In this document: one piece after another, positions 12,140 through 24,300 of the stretch
Layout of the letters: every line of letters begins with the position of its first letter
How positions within the stretch are numbered: the stretch's first letter is position 1
From: Hydractinia symbiolongicarpus
Lineage: Eukaryota > Cnidaria > Hydrozoa > Anthoathecata > Hydractiniidae
NCBI RefSeq assembly: GCF_029227915.1
Contig: NC_079882.1
Location: forward strand, 3,906,001-3,970,000
DNA: 64,000 bases
Reading direction: 5' to 3'
Program-made: the position numbers and the translations under genes
The notes under the pieces: generated by a model
Seen by the model: only the letters and a program-made list of their open reading frames with translations
The model's database searches: none
Told to the model about the DNA's origin: nothing

Positions 12140-13160
12140 ATACATGATTTTATTCACAGTGCTCACAACACATGTAAGAAAGACTAATACAAAAATTATT
12201 ATTAATTGTGAAAATATTTGATTATGCTTCTTTAAAAATTTGTACATCGGTGAAACACAATTTCAGTGTAATATCACCAGACAGACGACGAAAAAAGCTA
12301 TTTTCTTCCAAGTTTAAACCTGCTTAATTTTAATAGGGTCAGATTTTTTTATAATAACTTTTTACTTTTTATGCTTTTTTAGTGTTGTACACTCATAATT
12401 TTGTTCTTATATATAGTTTATGAAGGTTTTCAAACATCAGCCTTTCTAATTTCATTTATTTCTTGTTGGCAAAAAACTCCCAACATGAACTACCCTTTGC
12501 CTGCTCTAAGCTAGAAAACTTGGTTTCATGTGGGCAATTTATATTTTGTTTGTGATTGTATGCTCCCATACACAAATTGCAGTTACATTTAAAGAGAAAT
12601 TTATAAGAAAATTAGAACAAAACTTATATATATAAATCAAGTCACATCCAACTGCAATATAAACCATGTCGGCGAATACATGCCAACGTAAATCGAGAAT
12701 TTTTGTTAACACCTGGGCATTCGTCTCGGCCAATTGCAGTGTCAACAACGTTGTAAATTATAAATGTAATGTGGTCTGGATTTTCAGCTTACGGAAAAAC
12801 ATATATGTTCCAGTTATAATATAGATGTAAAAAACTGTTAAAACATAGTATATGAGAAATGCGCAAATCTTAGAAATAACGTTTAAAAAAAATAGTCTAT
12901 GGCTTATCGCCTGCGTTTTTTAGCCTGTCAATTTGTGTTTGGAGTATGGAAATATAAACACCATTGTGGCACAATGAAACATGTCTAGCTAGTTAGCTAC
13001 TATATAATGGGGTTAACTGTAGCAGGGAAAAGTGATTTTGCAAAATTCAAGTATAATTTTATCCAATCAAAGCCTGGAAAAATATTTTGTAAATGCTTCT
13101 GCTGGTTGGTTAGGAAATTTACAAAGCAAGTTCAACAAAGTGCCCAAGCTTTCAGATAAA

Positions 13161-13214
13161 AAAAATATTCAGGGGGTATATACTTCTGAAAATATACACC
13201 CCCTGAATATTTTT
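13161..13214. repeat. 22-bp inverted repeat containing a 36-bp CAGGGGGT unit
   Basis: Arms 13161-13182 and 13193-13214 match with one mismatch around a 10-nt loop. The inner part 13170-13205 starts CAGGGGGTATATA and ends TATACACCCCCTG, and is flanked by AATATT on both sides. Confidence 0.85.
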
Positions 13215-13319
13215 ACATTGGAATGCGTGGTTTCGATATCAAAATTTGAAATGCCTTAAATATCGTCTCCAAAAGGACGCAAAAAGGTTCGCCCGCACAT
13301 GTCAAACGTTCGCCCGCAC

Positions 13320-13800
13320 GTCGACTACTTTAAGGGCAGAAATTTTCGCAATTTTGGCCATAAAATTTTGCCCGGTAAGAAATTTAACCTGAAATTCGCA
13401 ATAGTTATTTTAGCGAAAAATCAACTTTTTCTAAAAATCGCAAAAGTTTTTTTCTAAGTTTTAAAAGCCGGAAACTCTTAAATAACGAGGGATCCGAGGA
13501 AAAGAAATAATAGAATCACAACGAAAAAAAAAATCAACCCGAAAAAATGGCTCTAAAACTCTAACTTTAAAAATGGCTTCAAAGCCTGACTCAATGTGAG
13601 GAGATCAGCTAAAAATTGAAAAACGGAAGGGTTTGAATATCTTCGTATCAGAAATTTCAAATTTTAAGACAAAAAACAAACAAAAGAGTGAGACAATGAA
13701 GATTTTGGAAAATTCGCGAAAGATTTTTCTGTAAAGTTTCTTCCAGAAATAGAATTCGCAAAAATTAATTTCGCGAAATTTTGCGATTTTTTATTCTGTT
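13320..13800. repeat. TTCGCGAAA-type repeat region
   Basis: Many short words AATTCGC(G)AA and TTTTGCGA in both orientations. Similar stretches occur at 54320-54480 and 55075-55240, suggesting a dispersed AT-rich MITE family with CGCGAA cores. Confidence 0.45.
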
Positions 13801-15374
13801 ACGGGACAAAATGTACTAATCAGCCACGGTAAAATGCTTATTTGAAAATAAACACTTGATGGCGCTAATGTCTGTGACGACAAAAAAATTGTACAGTACT
13901 GGCGTTTCTACAAGCACCGAACATTTAAGGCCTTAAGTTTCGAAGCTGACAAGTTTACATTTTACAAAGCACACAGTCTGCTATGTAACTCCTTGTGGCT
14001 TAATTTATTATTTCTGAGCATAGAATCTTGTGGTAAGTTAATTGCATATTTTCCAGGTTAATGTTTTTAATCGAATTTAAAACTACATCTACCCGTCTCC
14101 TTAATTCTTCGCTGGGTGTATTGTATTTGATTGGATTGCTTCAAAGGATCTTAAGGGCTGCTGGCAAAGTGATATACAGAACTAGAAGATATAGTCTACT
14201 AGATCAGCATAATTCTATTCTGCGACCCTTTAAACACTCTTAAAGGCTTTTTGAAAATATACGGTGTTATTTTATCGAGCTTTTCTGTTCAAACGCGGTT
14301 TAACGTGAGCGTAACGCAACAAATGTATTTTACATATAAATCATTTTTCATCTTCTTACTTGTACAAAATGTTTTTGATAGTTGAGTTTCAAATTTTCAC
14401 TTGTTACAGAAGGGCCGTGAATTAAATCTCTAAATACTTATTCTGGTCAGTCAATTCACGAAAGAAAGGTCGCACTGACAAACACTTTTTTACTTAGCTC
14501 CACACATATACCTACACTTCAATATAAAAAATGAGCTTGTTTCTGACTACTAATAACTTTTGTCACAATAATCATTCGTCATGAGCATGTGCAAATTTTA
14601 AAAATTAGAAATAGCTGCGAAAAATATTTACAAGTGCATTAAAATCTACAAGATTTATACAGTAACTCTTTGTGAAGAGTTGACCGCTGGATTAGTGAGT
14701 TCAGGGTCGAGAAAAGTTCGCTGTGCATATTAAATGGTCAGTCGCCAAACATGAAGATGAGTACTTCTGATCCGCTACTTTCAACGAAGTAAACACCCTT
14801 CATCGAAGCTAAAAGTACAAAAAGATATATTTCACACTTTTAAGTCAATAGATCATGGTCTGTGTCTTTTCGTAGGAAAAAATTGTAATTTCGTCAATAT
14901 TTAGCAAGATAGGAGGTAACTTTATCTTTACAAGCAAGGAAATCAACGTAGAACAAACCGCCAAATAATAAATTAGAAATTCAAGCGGAATAGCGTTCGA
15001 AAAAATAGGTCCTGTCAAGTATTGGATAATAAAATTTGATCTCCTAAATTAGAATTTTATTTATATGGATATCAAAGTACAAAGGCGTAGCAAAAGGGAT
15101 GTTTTGTTTCGTGTCTTAGTTGATTTATGGCGAGTCATGTCGCGCTTTTGATCATACGTTGGAACAACAACATCTACATTTTAAGACACAGAAAATTTGC
15201 CGCGGTTATTTTTGTGCATTCCTCTTAAAACGATCTTTCCCGCGCTTTTTTATGGTTGAAATGTACAGTACAGGTAGTAATATCTCGCTGTGAGAAATAA
15301 ATTAAATGAGCGTCTTAACATATCCAGTTCTTCAGAAAAGGTATTATAACTGTAATACAAAAAATGTATATAAC

Positions 15375-18300
15375 CTTTAACGTTGGCAAAAGGAGTTGCA
15401 GACGGTACTTTATTCCGATCTGATTGGTCCAGGCGAGTAGCATGTATCATACTTGGACTTGTCTTTGCAGCCAAGAAGTCACTTTCTTGCATACCAAACA
15501 CTCGAGAAAGATTTGGAAGAAGTAATTTAAAGTAACTTTTGCCTCTGTTGCCTTCTCCATATAATGTATTGGTGGTTGGATTAAAGAATAGAACATTGGT
15601 AATATATGAGCTTAAAACTAAAAAAAAAGACACGAGTAAAAGTTACTCTGTTCTGTTTTGTACTATTTTTTGAAAACACAACCTTACTTTTCAATTGCCA
15701 AAATGCGAAAGAAGTTCGGCTGAGTTTACATACTGGTGAGATTCAACGTGATCGCAAAAATATTTCACTTCAAAATATGATATTTTAAAGCCGGAGGAGT
15801 CAATTTGCTTTCTATAAAAAATGTCATTCAAATGCTAAGACTACGTAAAAACCAATACATATTTTTTACATGTCTTTCTCACCATGTATAAATTTTCAAA
15901 GCTTTTAAAATTTCATTGTATTTGATACGTCTAAATTTTTAAACTTTGTGGTAAGATACAGAAATAAATCCGATGTTATACCTGTCCAAGATTTTACCAC
16001 ACTGTCGACAACAAGTGTGTAAAAGCAGTTAAATTTGTTGCCTCTAAATTTAAAACAAGAAATAATTTATTAAAATTCTAGCAATGAAGGTAAAGATATC
16101 TAGCATACATATCCAGAGGATTATTCTGTAAATCCCAGCTTCATATTTTTCTTAAGAATATTCTTATTAACCAATTGGACGTCTGGTATACTTAATCCAA
16201 TTGGTAGGAGAGTCCCTTCAGCACAAAATTTGTTAAAATGCAGATGCACCTAGCTTCGCATTTAGAAGCGTTCATACCAACTGAACCAGAACTAAAATAC
16301 ATTTACATTTAACTTGTGGAAAAAAATACGTTTACAGAAATGTTGTAGAGAGGGATTCTAACATTTGTTCTGAAGATATAAAGAAAATGGTGCAAGCTAA
16401 CTTACAAATCACCAGTTGGGTTGCACACCACAATGTATTGATGAGAATCAAAAGTGAATGATAAAACACTACGTAACTGCAACTCTTCTATGTTATCCCA
16501 AACTAAAAGATGTTTTTGAATTTTACAATATATTAAAATTCAAAAAATTAACACAGGCTTTAAGTTATACAGGCCAACATGGATATCCGTATTGCAAATT
16601 CTTTACGGGGGTAATTGCAAATTATCTAGAAACCACAACCCCTTATGAAAATATTAAGACAATGGCACTTTTTAGGCCATTCTACAATTCAAAAATCATC
16701 AACTCTCGAAATTCTCTCAAGCCGGTGAGGTGTCTAAGTGCTTTTACAGATGCGTGAGTTAGATATACACCGTTTAAATCTAATTTAAATTTCCTTCTTG
16801 CCTCAATATCTTTTAGGAATGATAGTAGAAATCAAATGAACAATAATTTTCGTACCCTTTTCACACCCTTAATTTTTTTTTCGCAACTTGATAATTTTCC
16901 AAATAATGAAACAGAAAGTTTAAATTACCTTGTAACAGCTTGTATTTGCCAGTCATTGCTCCATTATATGGTATACCTGTGTCCGGGTATTCAATGACGT
17001 CGCTGGTGACTGCTACTCCATTCGATACATTATGAGTTACTTCAAACCCCTGGGAGGAGAGCTGTACCAATTGATGAAACTTGTTCTGGATGATGGAGAT
17101 ATTTTCTTTGCTTAATTGAATTTTTCCTTCTAAAAAGTGCAAATATTTCTTTTCTTGATTTGCACGAGCTGTATCGACAATAATGGAATGAGGCACCATG
17201 TGGAACGTAGTGAAACAGTGCCCACTATAGAATCGTATATCCTCGTCATTTCCCACTTGCATAGCGCACGCTCCAGTGGTAACATCTTTTATGCGAAACT
17301 TTTTTATTTCTATTCAAAACAAAAAACAATGAAGGTTCAACACAATGATCCTGATGTATTTTCATATGCTGTTTGTAGAAAAAAGGATTCCTAGTAAACA
17401 GAAAATATAGGATTTTCTTATGTGTTTTTTTTATCTAAAAACATTTCAAGATGATTAAAGAAAAAGAGACACATAGCTAAACTATAGTTTATTGCCTAAA
17501 ACGTCACAACGAAGTGTAATAGTTAGGTGGCACAAGCATTAGTGGAAAGACAAAACTATTTCGGTGAGAAGTTACTATAAAGTAAAATATTTTTTTATGT
17601 AAGGACTGGATTTTTTCTCCTAATGGAGCTTCTGCTTAGACCTTAATAACAATTCATTTTGTAACCGACGTTATAAAACTCTCTCACCTCCGTGTGGTCT
17701 TCTATTGAAAACCATATCGATGCGAGAAAACCGGCTGGTTGTAGGCAACCCACCAGGGCAATAGTCATAAGGGCAGTATCTAATTTCCAGAAAAAAAGAA
17801 AATGGCACATCAGGAAAAATATATCTTGGTAAAAGATGTTCATTCTCTTCTCGTACCGAAAAAGGAATCCATGCCTTTACAGCACCAATTGCAGGATCAA
17901 AGTATGGAAACTAGAAAAATAAATTAAGCTCAGTTATCATTGTAACATAAACTCAACTTTACCTACCAACAAGTAGAAAACAAATAAAAAACAATTTTTA
18001 CACCGATTATAAATCCTTAAAAAAATATTTCTACAGTTTGGAACGCATGTGAATAAACGCTTTCAGAGAAATTCAAAGAGTTGTCCATAAAGACATAATA
18101 CAAGCAGAAGAACAAATTTAATTCGCTGCCCCACTTTTTTGTGCGAGAAGCACTTCCTGCACCACTTTCTTGTGTGAGCAATTTAAAAAAAGTGTTTATG
18201 AAATAGTTAAAGTACTTAAACGCGTCAGTTTTTATATGAACACATTGATTATGAAAAACGTATATAATGCAATTTCACAGCACCCACACCATATGACAGG

Positions 18301-21300
18301 CTCAGAGAACCTCTGACATAAAGAATATCCTCGGTTCATGTCATCCGACAAACTGTCGAGAATTTAAAAAGTCCTGGAATATTCCAGTTGGCAAGTTGAG
18401 AAATTAAAAAATTCTACCAGTTACCTTCGCTCCTCTTTTTTACATGAAATGGTGCTACCATAATTTTTTCTAAAAGCCCTCACTAAATCCCAAACCCTAA
18501 CCAAATCTAAAAAATGAAACTAAAAGGGCTTCCGTAATTTCGGCATAATTTTTTTCTTTCTGCTAATCAAATCCTGATACCGTTTAAAAGCACTCTCTTA
18601 ACAGGTTCTAAATTAATGTTGACAAAAAATACCAAAAATTGCCATTGCTGAAAAATGACATCATAATATATGCAGCATAATTAAATCTGACAATCGATAA
18701 ACGCGACATTTTTAAAGGGAGAAATTAACTCAGAAGTTATTTTTTGAGATTTCATAGAATAAAAGTCAACAAATTTATTTATTTTTGTTTCATACTTTTA
18801 AAAGTGAGTTCAAAGTCATTCGTCGCTGCTGTTCGAATAAAAATAGAAAAATGCAGTTCACACTAGCGTGAAAAATAACAATTCACGAAACAAATAAAAC
18901 AATTATTTTAGGCTTTGTACCACCAAATCATTATTTTGCTCCATTTCATAAACCGTTTCATATTAGGGTTTAAAGGATCGTCTGTTTCGAAACAGGTGGG
19001 TCGAGTCAGCTTTGAAACATTGCTCTTATTTTTGTCCCAGGTGGTCCCTAGCCACCAACACAGGAGATTGCGTCAGGTATTTCCATCTTTTCAAAGTTAT
19101 TTGGTCGCAAACTTTTAAGGGCATTGCCATGGCTCCGCTAATTTTAAAAATGTTATTGACGCCGTGGTAGTTCAACTTGTTTCAACTAAGCCAACGAATG
19201 GTGGCTAATGAGAGAAATTACGTAATATGCTAAAAATAGTTTTTCCGCATGTAAAGATACAGATTAATTAGGAATAATTAAAAAACTCATGTTTTTTCTA
19301 TGAAAATTTCGAACAAAATCTTGACCTTCGACCTTCGACTTTGCAAGTAAAGAAACTAATACACACGATTTGAACGTTTTTTTGTAAAAAAAAGTGTGCA
19401 TTTGGTAAGTTTCTGACAATCATCAGAAAAATTTACAGAGGACGTAAAAGTTAAGCTTAAAACAGAATTACATTAAGTTTAAGCAGAGAAAATATTTTTG
19501 ATATATGTTTCAGAAACCTCGAACCTCCAACAGATCCAAAGCTTAAGAGAATACGCTTCTTGATTAAGTTGGGGTATTGTTGAATTTCCGCACCCGAAGG
19601 CGTAGGAAATTCTATAAAACCGTCGTTTTTTTCTTTCGGAGCATTTTTTGAGAAAAAATCGACCCTGGGATTTCACGTTGCTCCGTCACAGATGTAAACT
19701 TCGTACCCAAGCTCCTTAACTACTGGGAAGTCTCGTATTGACGTTTCAGGCCAAAATTGGTATTTGTTTTCGACAAATTTGGCACAGTTAACAAAAAAAG
19801 TATGCTGAACATAATGGTGACATCAAAATTTTGATTTTTGCCACCTAAATGTCATTTTAGGCCAAAATTGGTCCAAAAATTAAAACCACTTCATTTTCGG
19901 CTAAATTTGGCACAGTTAACAAATAAGTATGCTGAAAATGATGATGGTACAAAAGTTTGATTTTTTGTCACCTAAATGTCATTTCAGGCCAAAATTTATC
20001 CAAAAATTAAAACTGCTTTATTTTCGACAAATTGACACAGTTAATAAAAAAGTATGCTGAAAATGATGGTCACATCAAAATTTTGTGTAAACTAATGCCG
20101 TTTAAGACCATAAACGTCTCAATCGCAAGACTTTCAACCATGAATGATAGGCTGTATTTTTTGTTAGCAATTTCTTTTAAAATGTGAGTTTATTATGACA
20201 CGTTTCGTTTTGTTTGCGTTTGTTGTAAGATATAATGTCACTTGTGTGCTTTATCTTCAGAGCTTCATGCACCAAACCTCTTCGCATGTTTGGCATGATA
20301 ACACAACGAATAAGCAGGTTGTCATCAAATGTTTTGGTAGAGCGCGGAAATTCTTAGAGCCCCCAGGGCTTCTTGTTCCACGTTAGAACTAGTTTAACAA
20401 TTTTTGGTAGGAGACACATTTAGTGATAAACTGGAACTAAATTCATTCATGTTCGGTATATAAATTGTGCTTCATATGAAACAATTTTGCAAGGGCAACG
20501 AGACTGGAGATAGCTGAAGAAAAAACAATGACAAAAGCTGAGATTTTACAAATTTTGTCTTACACTGACCTTATATGACGTCAAACCATCCTCTACTTGG
20601 ACTTCATAAAATTCCTCTCCAATATTGGAGAGTGGGCTAGACGGTAGGAAATCCATATAGTTTTTAACTCCTTTAACATGCCGTGGAAAACGGGCAAAAA
20701 TTTGCAAGTTGGTAGCACTGTTGTTCCCAATATTGTTAAACGTCACCCTTCTCGCTCGCCTAATGCTAAAGAAAAAAAGAGAAAAATATTAAAAAATATT
20801 TAAAATGTTGGCGTTTACGAACAGTGAAGATTCTCTTACCCTAGATCAGACAGAACTTTTTAACTTTTAAAATGCAAATAATGTTCGTTTGACAAATTGT
20901 CATCACTTGTGTCAATCCTAATAAAAACGGCAAAATCAATTTGTGTCAATTTAACTCTAACTTTTTAACAGAGGTTTGTTTACAGCAGAGCTTTTATTAA
21001 TGCTAATTAGTTTATGAACTGTATGCAAAATTTTATTCGTTACACTCAGCCTCGTCCCCAGGAATATTTGCTTCTCAACAGCGCTGCGCTTTCTGATAGT
21101 TCCAAGGTGCTGGGTTCGAGCTTGCGTTGCACTGCTTTAAATTGTTTTCGCAAACAAATTTGAGTTTAGCTTTAATTTGCTGTACCCATAAAGCCAAATG
21201 CAAACTTTTTCTTAAATGTGTCTGCTAATTAAAGGTGTCCGCCTTTGAAAAAGTTAATATTCCAGACTTTTTTTGAAGAATCAATTTAGTTTGCTTGTAT

Positions 21301-24300
21301 TTGTTTTGTTTTTTGTTTGTTTGTTTTTTGTTTTGTTTTTTTTTGTTGGGGGGGGGGGGGGGGGGGGGGTATTGTTCCAGACAAAAAAGATCAGCGTACA
21401 GGAAGAAGAAATTATTGTTGGACACATCCCAAAAATTATATTAAAAGCGGCAATAAGGTAAACCGTCTGCGGTAATAGGGTAAACCATGGAGAAGGATAG
21501 GAACTTAAAATCCCCGTTCAGTGTCGTTTAATATTTGATATCAATTTTTTAAATATTTTAACGTGAGTTAGCGCAAACACCCTTTTGCTTAAAAAAAACA
21601 TCATATTATATGGAAAAGCCATTTTTGCAAATGTATTAGCCATACTTTACTTTTAAGGAGGTTTCTGCTTAAGACTTTCCGCTTTTAAAAGGTTTTTTTA
21701 AGGGTTTAATAAGAAGTCGTCCAGTTTAAGTTTATGTCCGTTTTAAGAAGGTGTACGCTTTAAAAGATGTTCCTTTAGAACGTTTTCACGTAATCCTTTC
21801 GGAAAATGGCGATATTTTCTCACATTGCCCTCGTTTCACAAAAACTTTATGGGCCTAAAATCTTATCTTTTGTCATTTTTCTTTTGCCTAGCCTTACGAA
21901 AATCCATAATAAAATGTCCTCCGTAATGTTACTAATATATTTAAATCAACAAAAATAATTAAGAAGAAGTAACTCAGCGTTAACTCTGAAAATGTTCCTT
22001 GCGGTAGAACCTCAATATGATTAACTGTCAGGTCCAAAAAAATTAACGTGAATTAACGCCTGATAGAAACCAAGCTTAAACACGAACCCTGGTAGAATCG
22101 TTTCCATCTTTGGTGTCACATCCGGGTTTACTTCTATCTCTATATCCGCAGCATTCCAACTATTTTTTTTCTTTTCTATGGCCTCCTCTTGGACAAACAA
22201 ATATTCTTCGCCAACAGAAGTAGCAATTATAACTGTCGCGTTCTCACCACTAGCTAATGCAGAACCAGCCATCTAAACAATACAAGATATATTTTGTATA
22301 CGCGTAAATCACTTCTAAAATGTAGCGTAAATAAAAAACAATTTTTTCGACGCATTGAAATGAGCAAATTTTATTGTTAGCTGCAGGAGTTCTTTAAATC
22401 GAAGAAAGAAATGGCGAGTTCCACAGCATTAAAATTATCAGGGGAGCGTGTTGTGAAAATTCTTGTGTTTCTTTGTTTATATTTAATTTTAAAGTCACTC
22501 TATTTGAAATTAAATTTATTTCAAAATACTCTTATAACATTTATTTAAGAAATAGCACAAAGTCTTTAGATTAGGTAAAATGATTTTGTGCAAAGTCAAT
22601 CGCCATAAAATATCTAGTGCATTTTTGACGTCATTACGTTGCTCGTCGGCAAATTGATCAATAGTTCAAATAACAGACTCATACGACGCTCTCGCATATA
22701 TCAACGTCGTCGTATAACGTCGACGCAATTCAAGGTTTTGATGTTGGAGTTGTTCGTTTTAAATTAAATGCTGGAGCATATACAAGTGTGCAACAGCCTT
22801 AAATTCTTATAGCTCAATGTAAATAGCGCCCCCTTGAGCCACGTAACGCCAGCAACTTCATTTCATATGGAACAACAAACCCAAAGCTAAAACCGGTAAA
22901 TTTCTAGCGTTTATGATGCGTATTTGCAAAAGACACGCTTTTTTGTTCAATACTAATATGTTATGATCATTATAGCTTTGAAGTTGATGTTTAATACACC
23001 AACTTATAAAGTTTGATTTCTAGAGGTACAGCCATGTTTAGCTCCATATCTTGTTAAATCGGTTATTTTATAGACTCCATAGTTTACTAATTCTTTTATT
23101 GTACTGTCTTTTATACTGTTTTCATAAGAACAATTTTAGAAGTTCCATAAATAAGAACAAAATGAGACTGAATCTCAATTTCTGTTTCTACTATTAAGAA
23201 CAAGAAAAGAAAAAGAAACAAGCGGAAAGGCAAGTTTTACTGGTTTTAACAATAAGCGTATATTAGAGCAAAAAATAAACAAAACAAGATATCTTCTTAC
23301 TTTTGTAGGTGTGATATACTTCCAAACATTTCCGCTGGCAGAATTCAAAACAACGTTTTTCACATCAAGTATAGCCCTCTTAAAGTGATGAACCCCGTTC
23401 ATTATTGTGTTCGGATATCTGCCAACATAACTTTCTGAAACGGTCTCGGTGTTTTCGCACTCAGTACCACAAATTTGTTTCACCAACTTCATGCACAAAT
23501 CTAATCAGCATAAATCAATGTTTTTAATTCTCTTTGCACACGGTGTAAACCCGTTATTTAGCTTTCTGTGCGTAAGACAGAGGATAATGATTTAGCAGTA
23601 GAGAGATAATTCTCAGAAGTGGGCAATATTATTATCGCCGTTATTTGCTTATATTTGATTTTTTTGAATTTTTGATTCTTTTCTGGTTGTTTTTAGTTGT
23701 ATAAACCTTGTTTTACATTTTAAAACCTTATACATCATAATTCTTCTTTTTTGGGGCAGAGGAAACGAAGGATGAAATGAGGAATTGTTGCCCACCAGAA
23801 ATTGTGTTGCTCAGTTTCCACCAAGAAAAGTAAATAAAATATTTGAATTTTAAATAAAGCTAAATTTCCAACGGTCTGTTAAGGCAAGCTTTAAAAACCA
23901 AATCTTATTCTTACTATTTGAATTCCTCTCCAACGACTTATCATTTAACTTCTTGTCGGGAGGTGCAGGAAATAGAAAACTCTATTTCTTATACTGATAC
24001 TAGAATCTATGATAAGACACGTTGTGTCTTCCACTTACTCCTGCCGTTATTATATGTCAACTAGCATTGTAATTTATATATATGCATTTTTTTTTACTGG
24101 CGAAATATATATAATACTACTTCATGAACCTTGCAAAGTTTAAAGAAAAATTTTTTTGGATAATTTTGTGTTTAACATAAAATTGACAAGTCGTGCTCTC
24201 TTTTAGCTAACATAATTTGCGTACAAGTTCTATGTCATTAGTGAGTTACGGAGTGTATTACAAAAGGTACCTGATCTATTGTTGGTGACACTTGATTCAA

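Larger units (their letters stand above)
12140..15374. other. No gene recognised between the hAT fragment and the last visible gene B exon
   Basis: Contains the 13161-13214 inverted repeat and the TTCGCGAAA-type repeat region. Further 3' exons of gene B must lie here or beyond, because its last visible exon ends in an open frame at a GTTATA donor. Confidence 0.5.

Noticed and set aside
16406-16468. Alternative short exon in another frame in gene B
   Set aside because: The phases also close, but the exon 16406-16502 with TTTTAG acceptor gives a far more protein-like reading (WDNIEELQL, YIVVCNPTGD) and includes this interval.
21047-21140. Possible tRNA-like head with GGGTTCGAGC
   Set aside because: Only a B-box-like word; no A box at the right distance and no cloverleaf.
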